A DNA stretch of 64,000 nt from WS-2 sp036507005. GTDB taxonomy: Bacteria > Eisenbacteria > RBG-16-71-46. Location: contig DASXQT010000007.1 of the NCBI GenBank assembly GCA_036507005.1, forward strand, positions 74,098 through 138,097, read 5' to 3'. How positions within the stretch are numbered: position 1 is the first letter of the stretch; each line of letters begins with the position of its first letter. The position numbers and the translations under genes were made by a program. Positions 8,962-16,234 of this stretch are shown piece after piece. The notes beneath the pieces are model-generated. The model did not search any database. It had not been told where the DNA came from and was given only the letters and a program-made list of their open reading frames with translations.

Positions 8962-9486
8962 CTACCGGTATAAGGTCTTCAGCTGACCCCAGGACCGCCG
9001 GATCGTAGGCGTAGCCGCTTGGCAGTCGAAATGGAGGAAGTCCGTTGCTCGGATTCCTCCTCCCGGGATGATGAGGTCGGCGCCGTAGTACCCGGTGGGG
9101 GCACCCACCACCATCCCGAGAGAATCCCATGCCGCGGGTGATGGTGATGACCCGATCCCCCAGTTCGAGTTCGGTATGCAGGGGTTCGCACTGAAGATCG
9201 CCACGCCCGCCGAGTCGATCGTGCAGGCGAGCACCGACGGGGTGATGCAGTCCAGAATCGGATTGTTCGGGACGCCGTAGGCTTCGACGGGCCGAATCCG
9301 GACCGCGCAGAGATCGCCGTAATTACGAGCGTTGTAGAGCTCGAACTTGAGGACGATGCGCGGGGGAGCCGTGCCGAGCGTGTCGCAACCGCGCTCTGCC
9401 GTGAAGCCTCCCGCACGGCCGGGCGTGGCCACAGAGACGGCCGCCACGACGAGTGTCGCGGCAAGAACGAGGGTGCGTGCCTTCAC
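8962..9486 (-). CDS. secreted hypothetical protein
   Basis: The 174-residue product starts at GTG with an AGGAAA ribosome site just upstream. It has a clean signal peptide (hydrophobic residues 5-20, then TPGRAGG), so it is exported. The mature part contains several cysteines (GCDTLG, DLCAVR, LDCITP, LACTID, NPCIPN) that could form disulphides, and resembles small secreted proteins of unknown function in related high-GC genomes. I do not recognise a family. It reads towards tRNA-Glu and lies entirely between the two copies of the 17-bp tRNA-derived repeat, so it may be cargo of a small inserted segment. A TATGAT -10-like box lies at 9531-9536 on its strand. Confidence 0.65.
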   Translation of the reverse strand: MKARTLVLAATLVVAAVSVATPGRAGGFTAERGCDTLGTAPPRIVLKFELYNARNYGDLCAVRIRPVEAYGVPNNPILDCITPSVLACTIDSAGVAIFSANPCIPNSNWGIGSSPSPAAWDSLGMVVGAPTGYYGADLIIPGGGIRATDFLHFDCQAATPTIRRSWGQLKTLYR

Positions 9487-9880
9487 GGTTTTCCTGAACC
9501 TGTGCTGGCCCCTGCGAACGCCTGGCGGGGATCATACTCCCGGAGGAGTTGCGGGGAGCGTGCTCCTGGCGGCGGCCCCGCCGTACATACCCCCCCTCGG
9601 GGTGCCGGGGTTCCACCCCGCGTGACCAGGGCGGCGCGCTCGGCGCCCAAGTCACGACCGCGGGCAACCGAGCGTGTGGCTGCGCGCGGGCGCCGTTGCG
9701 GGCATTAGGGGGTCGTGCCTGACGGAGCGAGTCCATCTCCCGGAGCCACGCGAGCAGGATGTTCGGCTCGGCTCCCCGTAGCGCTACCAGCTTCCTTTCA
9801 TCAGCACCTGACGGTCATTGCCTTGTCGGTATTGCGTTCGGTGAGGAGGGTGATGGGTGCTGAGTTGCGTGTCTTGGTGG
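9487..9880. other. 394-bp intergenic stretch with the second att-like repeat
   Basis: No convincing gene on either strand. It holds the upstream region of the secreted protein gene (TATGAT at 9531-9536, minus strand), a G/C-rich imperfect hairpin around 9590-9625, and the exact 17-bp copy of the tRNA-Glu 3' end at 9773-9789. Confidence 0.5.
9773..9789 (+). repeat. possible attachment site core, copy 2
   Basis: Exact 17-bp direct repeat of the tRNA-Glu 3' terminus, 902 bp downstream of the tRNA copy. The bases ahead of it do not preserve the T-arm, so it is not a second tRNA gene. Confidence 0.45.
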
Positions 9881-10423
9881 CTATGGTCGCCCACTACCCG
9901 GCTGCCTTGGCGCATTGCCCTCGTTGATTTCAAGGCCTGGATGCCCGAGGGCATTACCGTATTGACGAAGTCTGGCCTTTCCCTGCTTTTTCACGAGAGA
10001 CGGGAAGAGCAGACGGTGCCAAGGTCCCCGAAGGTAGGCGGAGTCCTCTACGCGCACCGACGTGCCGCCGTGGTCCGGAATGAAGGTGTCCACTCTCCAG
10101 ATCTCCACGGTCGGCGAGCCATAGTGACTAACGATGCGCGAAGTGGGCTCGTAGAGGAGGATCAGCGACCCCATCCTATCGCCAGGCTCAGCCTCGTACC
10201 TCACACCATCTGCCCGTTCGCGCACCTGGGTGCGACGGGGGGGAAGCTTGAGCGCACTCCAGATCTGATCGGGGGATTCCTCGAAACGTGCGGCCCACAC
10301 GAAGGAGACGTGATCCGGGGCTCCTGATCCGATGAGGAATCCGATGACAGCCACAACGATGAAGAGGGCAAGGACCGCGCCGGCTGCACACAATAGGTAG
10401 ACGAGCCATTTCTTTGCGGCCAT
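9881..10423 (-). CDS. membrane-anchored SRPBCC-like protein
   Basis: The 180-residue product starts at an ATG preceded by GGAGGGT. One N-terminal transmembrane helix (about residues 7-30, LLCAAGAVLALFIVVAVIGF) is followed by a soluble domain. Its opening FEESPDQIWSAL matches the start of START/SRPBCC polyketide-cyclase-type domains ('i.aspe.VW..l'), and the expected strand GTSVRVEDSAYLRGP comes later. Such folds bind hydrophobic ligands; the ligand here is unknown. The gene has its own TTGAAG/TAGTGT promoter. It is monocistronic and faces tRNA-Glu across the att-like repeat. Confidence 0.7.
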   Translation of the reverse strand: MAAKKWLVYLLCAAGAVLALFIVVAVIGFLIGSGAPDHVSFVWAARFEESPDQIWSALKLPPRRTQVRERADGVRYEAEPGDRMGSLILLYEPTSRIVSHYGSPTVEIWRVDTFIPDHGGTSVRVEDSAYLRGPWHRLLFPSLVKKQGKARLRQYGNALGHPGLEINEGNAPRQPGSGRP

Positions 10424-10472
10424 GGACCCTCCACCCCCTTGCTCCGCGCTGGGATCATGGGGGCCAGCGGTG

Positions 10473-10501
10473 ACACTATCGGTCGGACGTGGTGTCTTCA
10501 A
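10473..10501 (-). promoter_or_regulatory. promoter of the SRPBCC-like gene
   Basis: On the minus strand TTGAAG (10501-10496), 17-bp spacer, TAGTGT (10478-10473); about 40 nt of leader precede the ATG. Confidence 0.55.
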
Positions 10502-10590
10502 GAGCCCAGGAGGGGGGGGCCGGGCACTGGGCGTTCCCGGGCTGAAGGGGTGCTTGCCGCTCACGTCGTTGGCTTGTGTCGGTAGCGACC

Positions 10591-10908
10591 CTATCGACGC
10601 TCGCTCACCCCCAAACGTCGCAGCAGCGCGCCCCGTGACAGGCGGCGGGCGACGATCTCCAGCTTGTCGGCGCGCGGCCGGCGCTTGAGGCGCCGCTCGA
10701 CCCGCAGCGCCAAGCCGCGCTCGCCGAGCCTGCGGCGATAGACGATCGCGAGCGGCTCGCGGCCCCGCAGGTAGCGCGCGCCGCGTCCGCCCGCGCGATG
10801 CTCCGCGATGCGGCGCGCGACATCGGTCGTGACGCCGGTGTAGAGGGCGCCGTCGCGCGTGCGTACGACGTAGACGTGCCACGCGGGCGTCCTCACGACC
10901 TTGCTCAT
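10591..10908 (-). CDS. GIY-YIG endonuclease-like protein (UPF0213/YhbQ type)
   Basis: The 105-residue product is a single GIY-YIG domain: WHVYVVRTRDGALYTGVTTD contains the two-part 'vYvl...dgslYtGvT.d' signature. It is followed by the conserved arginine and histidine (RRIAEHRAG) and a late 'rE.alK'-like helix (RVERRLKRR). The start chosen (ATG at 10908) is preceded by AAAGGAAC; an earlier in-frame ATG would add unconserved residues. Standalone proteins of this class are DNA nucleases or repair-associated proteins. It diverges from the helicase gene. Confidence 0.85.
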   Translation of the reverse strand: MSKVVRTPAWHVYVVRTRDGALYTGVTTDVARRIAEHRAGGRGARYLRGREPLAIVYRRRLGERGLALRVERRLKRRPRADKLEIVARRLSRGALLRRLGVSERR

Positions 10909-10967
10909 GTCCGCGCGTTCCTTTCGCCGCGTGTCCGGACGTGGGAGCATGAGGGCACCTTCATGAA

Positions 10968-12185
10968 ATGGAGCCCCCCTTGTCACCCGCCGTGGCTGAC
11001 ATCATGACCTTCGCCGAGCTGGCCGTGCCTGCCGATCTCATCGCCGCCCTGGCCAAGCAGGACATCACCGACCCGATGCCCATCCAGATCGCGGCGCTGC
11101 CGGTGTTGCTGGCCGGCAAGAATGCCTACCTGAACTCCGAGACCGGGACGGGCAAGACGCTGGCCTACGTGCTGCCGATCCTCTGCCGGCTCGATGCGCA
11201 GCGGAACGTGACGCAGGTCGTGATCGTCGCGCCGACGCACGAGCTGGCCATCCAGATCCAGCGCCTGTGCCGCGACCTCGCTCAGCATGCCGGCCGAGCG
11301 GTCCGGACGCAGCTGCTCATCGGCGGCACGTCGATGGCGCGTCAGATCGACCATCTGAAGCGGAAGCCCCACATCGTGGTCGGTTCACCGGGGCGCATCC
11401 GCGAGCTGATGACGATGGGCAAGCTGAAGGCGCAAGCGATCGGCTGCATCGTGATCGACGAGGCGGATCGGTTGCTCGCCGACACGAGTCTCGCCGACGT
11501 GCAGGCGATCGTTCGAGCCACACCTGCCGCGCGGCAGCAGATCTTCGCATCGGCCACCGAGCAGCCCCAGAGCGCGGCCGCCATCACGGCGCTCGCTCCC
11601 GACGTGGTCATGGTGCGCGCGGGTGCGGCGCTCGTGAACGAGAACATCGAGCATCTGTACCTGGTCTGCGAGGAGCGCGACAAGCCCGAGGTGCTGCGCA
11701 AGCTGCTCCACGCGCTCGGGGCCGAGCGCGCTCTGGTGTTCGTCCATCGCAACGACACGGCCGAGACGGTGGCGGCGAAGCTCGCCTACCACCACGTCGC
11801 GGTCGCCAATCTCCATGCCGCCTCGGACAAGCGCGATCGCAAGCAGGCGATGGACGACTTCCGCAGCGGCCGGGCGCGCGTGCTCATGGCGTCCGACGTC
11901 GCTGCCCGCGGCCTCGACGTCGCGGGCATCACCGACATCGTCAACCTCGACGTCCCGACCCAGGCCAAGGCGTACCTGCACCGCGTGGGTCGCACCGCGC
12001 GAGCGGGGGCGAAGGGGCGGGCGACGACTCTGATGACCACGGCCGAAGTGCGTCTGGTGCGCCGCTTCGAGGCCGAACTGGGCATCGTCATGCGTCACGT
12101 GCGGCTGCGCGAGGGTCGGGTCGTCCTCGCGGAACGCTCCGTCGGCCCCGCTCCAGCGCGGCGCCGGGACGCGAACCGCGCGTAG
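10968..12185 (+). CDS. DEAD-box RNA helicase
   Basis: The 405-residue product carries the DEAD-box motifs in order: Q-motif region ITDPMPIQIAALP, motif I SETGTGKT, Ia PTHELA, Ib SPGRI, motif II DEAD (VIDEADRL), motif III as SAT, then RecA2 motifs with DVAARGLDV and HRVGRTARAG. It has little C-terminal extension, so it is a minimal helicase core of about 400 residues, probably unwinding RNA duplexes in ribosome assembly or mRNA turnover. ATG at 11004 (MTFAELA, where homology begins) is an alternative start. Its last 91 bp overlap the VF530 gene on the opposite strand. Confidence 0.92.
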   Translation: MEPPLSPAVADIMTFAELAVPADLIAALAKQDITDPMPIQIAALPVLLAGKNAYLNSETGTGKTLAYVLPILCRLDAQRNVTQVVIVAPTHELAIQIQRLCRDLAQHAGRAVRTQLLIGGTSMARQIDHLKRKPHIVVGSPGRIRELMTMGKLKAQAIGCIVIDEADRLLADTSLADVQAIVRATPAARQQIFASATEQPQSAAAITALAPDVVMVRAGAALVNENIEHLYLVCEERDKPEVLRKLLHALGAERALVFVHRNDTAETVAAKLAYHHVAVANLHAASDKRDRKQAMDDFRSGRARVLMASDVAARGLDVAGITDIVNLDVPTQAKAYLHRVGRTARAGAKGRATTLMTTAEVRLVRRFEAELGIVMRHVRLREGRVVLAERSVGPAPARRRDANRA

Positions 12186-12382
12186 AGATCCTCGACCTTC
12201 TTCCGGGCGCGCGGCGCCTTGCGCAGATACTTGAGCGCCGACGTCATGCTGGGATCGACGCGGAAGCACTTGATCGGGAGGTCGCGCGCCAACCCTTCCC
12301 AGCCGGCGTGGTCGACCATGTCGCGCAGCATCATCTCGAGCGTGATCCCGTGCAGTGGGTTGTTGGGCTGCTTCGAAATCAC
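12095..12382 (-). CDS. VF530-family DNA-binding protein (DUF2132)
   Basis: The 95-residue product begins with QPNNPLHGITLEMMLRDMVD and continues with GWEGLARDLPIKCFR and SMTSALKYLRKAPRARKKVE. These are the diagnostic segments of the small VF530 family, whose solved member has a double-stranded-DNA-binding-like fold. It starts at GTG overlapping the stop of the YaiI-type gene (GTGA), so the two are cotranslated. The C-terminal 25 residues are arginine-rich and lie antisense to the end of the helicase gene; they are probably an extension unique to this genome. Its function is not established. Confidence 0.85.
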   Translation of the reverse strand: MISKQPNNPLHGITLEMMLRDMVDHAGWEGLARDLPIKCFRVDPSMTSALKYLRKAPRARKKVEDLYARFASRRRAGAGPTERSARTTRPSRSRT

Positions 12383-12834
12383 GACGCATCGCTCCGCGGG
12401 CGTCCGCGCCGGAGCGCCTGAATCGCCCGATCCAGCGCCTGCAGGTAGCGCGAACGATCCTGGGGGTGGAACGGCGGCGGACCCGCGGCGACCATGCCGG
12501 CACCGCGCCTCTCGGAGAGCAGGTTGCGGGTCGCGAGCGCCTCCCCGATGTTCGACTCGGTGAAGGGCCGCCCCGTCGGGGCGATCACGCAGGCGCCCCG
12601 CTCGATGCAGCGCGAGGCGAGCGGGATGTCGGCGGTGATGACGATATCGCCGCTGCCGGCGTGCGCGGCGATCCAGTCGTCCGCGGCGTCGAACCCCTTG
12701 TCCACGACCTCGAGTGTGAGATTCGGTTGGCTCGGAATGCGCATCCAGCTTCCGGCCACGAGGGTCACGCGCACGCCATGGCGGTCAGCGACCCGATAGG
12801 TTTCGTGCTTCACCGGGCAGGCATCGGCGTCCAC
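12379..12834 (-). CDS. YaiI/YqxD family protein (DUF188, PIN/NYN-like)
   Basis: The product has DADACPVK at its start, then AADDWIAAH, GDIVITADIPLA and RPFTESNIGEAL, the ordered motifs of the UPF0178 family of PIN-like putative nucleases. The aspartates of DADAC and TADIP are the expected metal-binding positions. The true N-terminus is usually 'm.iyVDADACP': an in-frame LHIYV precedes the GTG used here, so translation may start a few codons upstream at a rare codon. It is the first gene of a two-gene unit with VF530. Confidence 0.82.
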   Translation of the reverse strand: MDADACPVKHETYRVADRHGVRVTLVAGSWMRIPSQPNLTLEVVDKGFDAADDWIAAHAGSGDIVITADIPLASRCIERGACVIAPTGRPFTESNIGEALATRNLLSERRGAGMVAAGPPPFHPQDRSRYLQALDRAIQALRRGRPRSDAS

Positions 12835-13031
12835 ATAGATGTGCAGGGCTGGCCTCGAGTGATCGCGTGCAAAGCGGTGGGGGCCCGCGAGCTCCCGGGA
12901 ACCCTCGCGGAAGCCGATCGTAGCACTCCGCTTCGGACCGCGCCGAGCGGGTGGCCATGTGGGCGACGTTTGGAAGGCGATCGCCTCCTGTGGGCGTCCC
13001 GGCGCCGGGGTTGTAATAAGATGGGGCCCGG

Positions 13032-14963
13032 ATGAACCCCAAGAAGATTCCGCGCTTTCTGGTCTTCACCGCGGGCTACGCGCTGCTGCTCCAGGCGTCC
13101 TATGCGGCGGCGCTGCTGCTGCGCTTCGACGGCGAGGTGCCCGCAAGCGGGTGGAGCGGCTACGCCGCGGTCGCCCCGGCGTTCACGGTGCTCTCGCTCG
13201 CGGGCTACTTCGCCTGCGGCCTGTACCACGGCCTGTGGCGTTACGCGGGAACCGCCTCGCTCTTCCAGATCCTGCGGGGCGTCACGCTGTCGGCCGCGGT
13301 GCTGGCCGGCATCGGGCTCTTCGCGCGCGCGCCGCTCTTCCCGCCGAGCCTCGTCCCGCTGGTGTGGATGTGCGAGCTGGTCGCGCTCGGCGGGGCGCGC
13401 CTCGCGTGGCTCTTCCTCCGGCGGGGTGCGCTCGGAGCGGCGTCCGGCCGCTCGCTGCCGGCGATCGTCATCGGCGCCGGGCACCCGGCGGTGGCCCTGA
13501 TCCAGGACCTGCGCCGCGGCCGGGCGGGCAGCGAATCCCTGAGCCCGGTCGGCATTCTCGACGAGGATCCGCGCCTCACCGGCCAGCAGATCGAGGGGGT
13601 GCGCGTCCTGGGCAGGTTCGGCGATCTCGCGCGCGTTCTCACCGAGCAGCGCGTCGAGATCGTGGTGATCTCGGACGCGGCGCTCCCCGCGCGTCAGGTG
13701 CGCGAGATCGTCCGCGCGTGCGGCGCGGCCGGGGTGCGGGTGAAGGCGCTGCGCGGGCTCTCCGAGCTCCCGCCCGGGCGCACCGCGCTCGCGCAGATGC
13801 GCGAGGTGCGCATCGAGGACCTGCTGGGGCGCGATCCGGTGCACCTCGACCCCGCCGAGCTTAAGGAGTTCCTGCGCGGGCAGCGGGTGATGGTGACCGG
13901 CGCCGGCGGTTCGATCGGCTCGGAGCTGGCGCGCCAGGCCGCGGCGTTCGAGCCCGCCGAGCTGGTGCTGCTCGACCACGCCGAGAACGGGCTCTACTAC
14001 CTCGAGGCCGAGCTCAAGGCCGCGCGGCCCGGCCCCGCGCTCCACGCGGTGATCGCCGACGTGAAGGACGCGGACGGCATTGAGCTCGCGTTCCGCCGCC
14101 ACCGGCCGACGGTGGTGCTCCACGCCGCGGCCCACAAGCACGTGCCCCTGCTCGAGGCCCACCCGCGCGAGGCGGTGCTCAACAACGTGCTCGCCACCCG
14201 GCTGCTGGTGGAGGCGGCCGAGCGCCACGGGGTGGACAAGTTCGTGCTCGTCTCGACCGACAAGGCCGTGAACCCGACCAGCGTGATGGGGGCCTCGAAG
14301 CGGGTGTGCGAGATGCTGCTGCAGGCCCGGGCCCGCGACAGCCGGACGCGCTACGTGGCGGTGCGGTTCGGCAACGTGCTGGGGAGCGACGGCTCGGTGA
14401 TCCCGCTGTTCCAGCGCCAGCTCGAGCGCGGCGGGCCGCTCACGGTCACGCACCCCGAGGCGCGGCGCTACTTCATGACGGTCCCCGAGGCGGTGCGCCT
14501 CACGCTCCAGGCCGCGGCGATGGGGCGCGGGGGGGAGGTGTTCCTGCTCGACATGGGCGAGCAGGTGCGCATCGTGGACCTGGCGCGGCAGCTGATCCGC
14601 ATGGCGGGCCTGCGGGAGGGCCAGGACGTCGAGATCGTGTTCACGGGCTTGAGGCCGGGGGAGAAGCTCTACGAGGAGCTGCACTCGGCGGCGGAGCAGG
14701 CGCGCATGACGCGGCACGAGCGGGTGCTGCGCTGGGAGCTGGACGCTCCCGACGAGGCCGCGCTCGCGCGCGGCGTGGAGGAGCTGTGCGCGCTCGCGGC
14801 CGCGGGCGACGCGGAGGCGATCCGGCGGCAGCTCGCGCGCCTCGTGCCCGAGTATCGCGAAGCCAAGGGGGAGGGCGCGCCGCCCGCGCCGGCCTCGGAG
14901 GTAGTGGAGCTGCCGGCGCTCGCGGGCGAGCCGCGCGACCGCGAGGGGCCGCCTGCGCGCTGA
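13032..14963 (+). CDS. membrane-bound nucleotide-sugar epimerase/4,6-dehydratase (CapD/PglF/WbpM type)
   Basis: The 643-residue product has four N-terminal transmembrane helices (residues 5-125), a CoA-binding-like Rossmann domain (about 135-265), then a C-terminal SDR domain starting VMVTGAGGSIGSELARQ (about 286). The active-site region STDKAVNPTSVMGASKR has Met in place of the usual SDR Tyr, as known for UDP-GlcNAc 4,6-dehydratases of this family. LRPGEKLYEEL near the end is another family hallmark. It likely makes 4-keto-6-deoxy sugars for surface polysaccharide or glycosylation, at the inner membrane. A TAATAA -10-like element lies just upstream. The Ala/Pro-rich tail is not conserved. 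Confidence 0.9.
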   Translation: MNPKKIPRFLVFTAGYALLLQASYAAALLLRFDGEVPASGWSGYAAVAPAFTVLSLAGYFACGLYHGLWRYAGTASLFQILRGVTLSAAVLAGIGLFARAPLFPPSLVPLVWMCELVALGGARLAWLFLRRGALGAASGRSLPAIVIGAGHPAVALIQDLRRGRAGSESLSPVGILDEDPRLTGQQIEGVRVLGRFGDLARVLTEQRVEIVVISDAALPARQVREIVRACGAAGVRVKALRGLSELPPGRTALAQMREVRIEDLLGRDPVHLDPAELKEFLRGQRVMVTGAGGSIGSELARQAAAFEPAELVLLDHAENGLYYLEAELKAARPGPALHAVIADVKDADGIELAFRRHRPTVVLHAAAHKHVPLLEAHPREAVLNNVLATRLLVEAAERHGVDKFVLVSTDKAVNPTSVMGASKRVCEMLLQARARDSRTRYVAVRFGNVLGSDGSVIPLFQRQLERGGPLTVTHPEARRYFMTVPEAVRLTLQAAAMGRGGEVFLLDMGEQVRIVDLARQLIRMAGLREGQDVEIVFTGLRPGEKLYEELHSAAEQARMTRHERVLRWELDAPDEAALARGVEELCALAAAGDAEAIRRQLARLVPEYREAKGEGAPPAPASEVVELPALAGEPRDREGPPAR

Positions 14964-15067
14964 GGGGCGCTCACGCCGCTGCCGCCCTCGCGGAGCTGCC
15001 CGGGCGCGGGGCGTTCGCCGCCGCGCCAGGTCGAAGGCGCCGCGCCAGGTCGAAGGCGTCGCGCCGC

Positions 15068-15097
15068 TTGACGATCGACTCGCCCGCTCGCTAGCGT
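15068..15097 (+). promoter_or_regulatory. promoter in the dehydratase-kinase intergenic region
   Basis: TTGACG (15068-15073), 18-bp spacer, TAGCGT (15092-15097): among the best sigma-70 matches in the window, yet followed by structured non-coding sequence rather than a gene. Confidence 0.6.
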
Positions 15098-15103
15098 CCC
15101 GCG

Positions 15104-15196
15104 GGCGTCGACTCTGCGGACGCCCGCGGCCTCGGCGCGCGCCGAAAAAGCTTCACCCCGCTTCCGCCTCGGGGGCGTCCGCGGGGTGAAATTTTA
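15104..15196 (+). ncRNA. candidate small RNA, about 90 nt
   Basis: Transcription from the TTGACG/TAGCGT promoter would begin near 15104 and meet the hairpin TTCACCCCGC-(19 nt)-GCGGGGTGAA followed by ATTTTAT, an intrinsic-terminator-like end. No open reading frame with a ribosome site fits between. I do not recognise a known RNA family. The alternative is that these are only 3' elements of the upstream dehydratase gene. Confidence 0.35.
15152..15190. terminator. bidirectional intrinsic terminator
   Basis: A 10-bp perfect stem (15152-15161 with 15181-15190) is flanked by an A run on the left and ATTTTAT on the right, so it can act on either strand. It would terminate the dehydratase transcript and the proposed small RNA. 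Confidence 0.6.
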
Positions 15197-15429
15197 TGGG
15201 GGACGTCGTTCTCAGAATCGCGGGCCGCACGCGAATGTCATCGAACTAGCCCCCCAACTCACTTCTTTTGTGCTCATCAAGATGCACGCGGGCAGACGGG
15301 GATTCCAGAAAATTCTTCTGGCTGGCTCGACATTGTGGGCGTTCACCACACGATGACCTCAAGCGTTCGGGAAACGTCAAAGAATTTGCTCGCTTCTGAT
15401 CAGGCCTTGACAGGAAGGGTGTGCGCCCA

Positions 15430-16080
15430 GTGAACCCGGGCTATTTTCTCGCCATCGCGGGCAACATCGGGGCGGGCAAGACCGAGCTGACCCACCGCCT
15501 GAGCGCCGAGCTCGGATGGATGGCCTACTACGAGCCCGTGATCGAGAACCCCTACCTCGATCCGTTCTACCGGGACATGCAGCGCTGGAGCTTCCACCTG
15601 CAGATCTACTTCCTGAGCGAGCGCTTCAAGGCCCAGGTCGAGATCGGCAAGAGCTCGCTGCCGTTCATCCAGGACCGCACGATCTACGAGGACGCCGAGA
15701 TCTTCGCCCGCACGCTCCACCAGCAGGGCTCGATGACCGAGGTGGACTACCGCAACTACGTCGCCCTGTTCGAGTGCATGGTGTCTTTTCTGCGTAAGCC
15801 CGACTTGATCCTCTACCTCAAGGCCAGCCCCGAGGCGTTGATGGAGCGGATCGCGCGCCGCGGGCGGGAGAGCGAGCGCTCGATCGGGATCGACTACATC
15901 GCCCGCCTGAACCACGCCTACGAGGGCTGGATGGAGCGCGCGCGCCACGAGATGGAGGTGCTCGAGATCGACACCGAGAGCGTTCCGCTCCAAGGCGAGG
16001 CGCCCGCGTTCTCGCAGCTCGTCCTCGACCTCAAGCGGCGCTATCCGCGCCAGGCCGAGCTGCCGCTCGGAGCCGAGTAG
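15430..16080 (+). CDS. deoxynucleoside kinase
   Basis: The product (about 216 residues) phosphorylates deoxyribonucleosides for nucleotide salvage. It shows the P-loop GNIGAGKTEL near the N-terminus, YYEPVIENPYLDPFY (the substrate-binding 'EPv..NPyl..fY' motif of the dCK/dGK/TK2-like family), QDRTIYEDAEIFA (DRS-type motif) and the arginine-rich lid ERIARRGRESER. GTG at 15430 has AGGAAGG at a proper distance; the GTG nine bases earlier is too close to it. The gene ends exactly at the left arm of a large inverted repeat. Base specificity cannot be read from these motifs. Confidence 0.9.
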   Translation: MNPGYFLAIAGNIGAGKTELTHRLSAELGWMAYYEPVIENPYLDPFYRDMQRWSFHLQIYFLSERFKAQVEIGKSSLPFIQDRTIYEDAEIFARTLHQQGSMTEVDYRNYVALFECMVSFLRKPDLILYLKASPEALMERIARRGRESERSIGIDYIARLNHAYEGWMERARHEMEVLEIDTESVPLQGEAPAFSQLVLDLKRRYPRQAELPLGAE

Positions 16081-16218
16081 GCTGCGTTAGGGAACAGGGT
16101 TTCGCGCCGCTCTCGCGACGCGCGGAGGCAGGAGGCGGAGAGCGTCGCGAGGAGCGAGGCGGAGCCAGGGATGGCGGAGCCGAGCGGGCGGCGCGAAACC
16201 CGGTTCCCTGACGCAGCC
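16080..16218. repeat. 139-bp inverted-repeat element between convergent genes
   Basis: Arms 16080-16110 and 16188-16218 match in 29 of 31 positions when one is complemented. Inside, CTCGCGACGC (16112-16121) and its exact complement (16142-16151) form a second hairpin. The element sits between the ends of the kinase gene (+) and ileS (-). It may be a bidirectional transcription terminator or a REPIN/MITE-like repeat. No second copy is seen in the window. Confidence 0.7.
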
Positions 16219-16234
16219 TGCTAGGCCCCGCGGC

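Larger units (their letters stand above)
14964..15429. other. 466-bp intergenic region: tandem repeat, promoter, hairpins, terminator
   Basis: There is no protein gene. Contents in order: two tandem copies of a 19-bp unit (CGCCGCGCCAGGTCGAAGG, about 15018-15056), a strong promoter (15068-15097), a perfect 11-bp-stem hairpin (15099-15129), a terminator-like hairpin (15152-15190), and about 230 bp of less GC-rich leader before the deoxynucleoside kinase gene with a small CCAGAA...TTCTGG hairpin near 15303-15320. Confidence 0.6.

Noticed and set aside
9773..9789. A second tRNA-Glu gene
   Set aside because: Only the last 17 bases match; there is no acceptor 5' strand, D arm or anticodon arm upstream.
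15018..15056. Tandem 19-bp repeat as a possible CRISPR or iteron array
   Set aside because: Only two copies, adjacent without spacers, and no cas or rep genes nearby.
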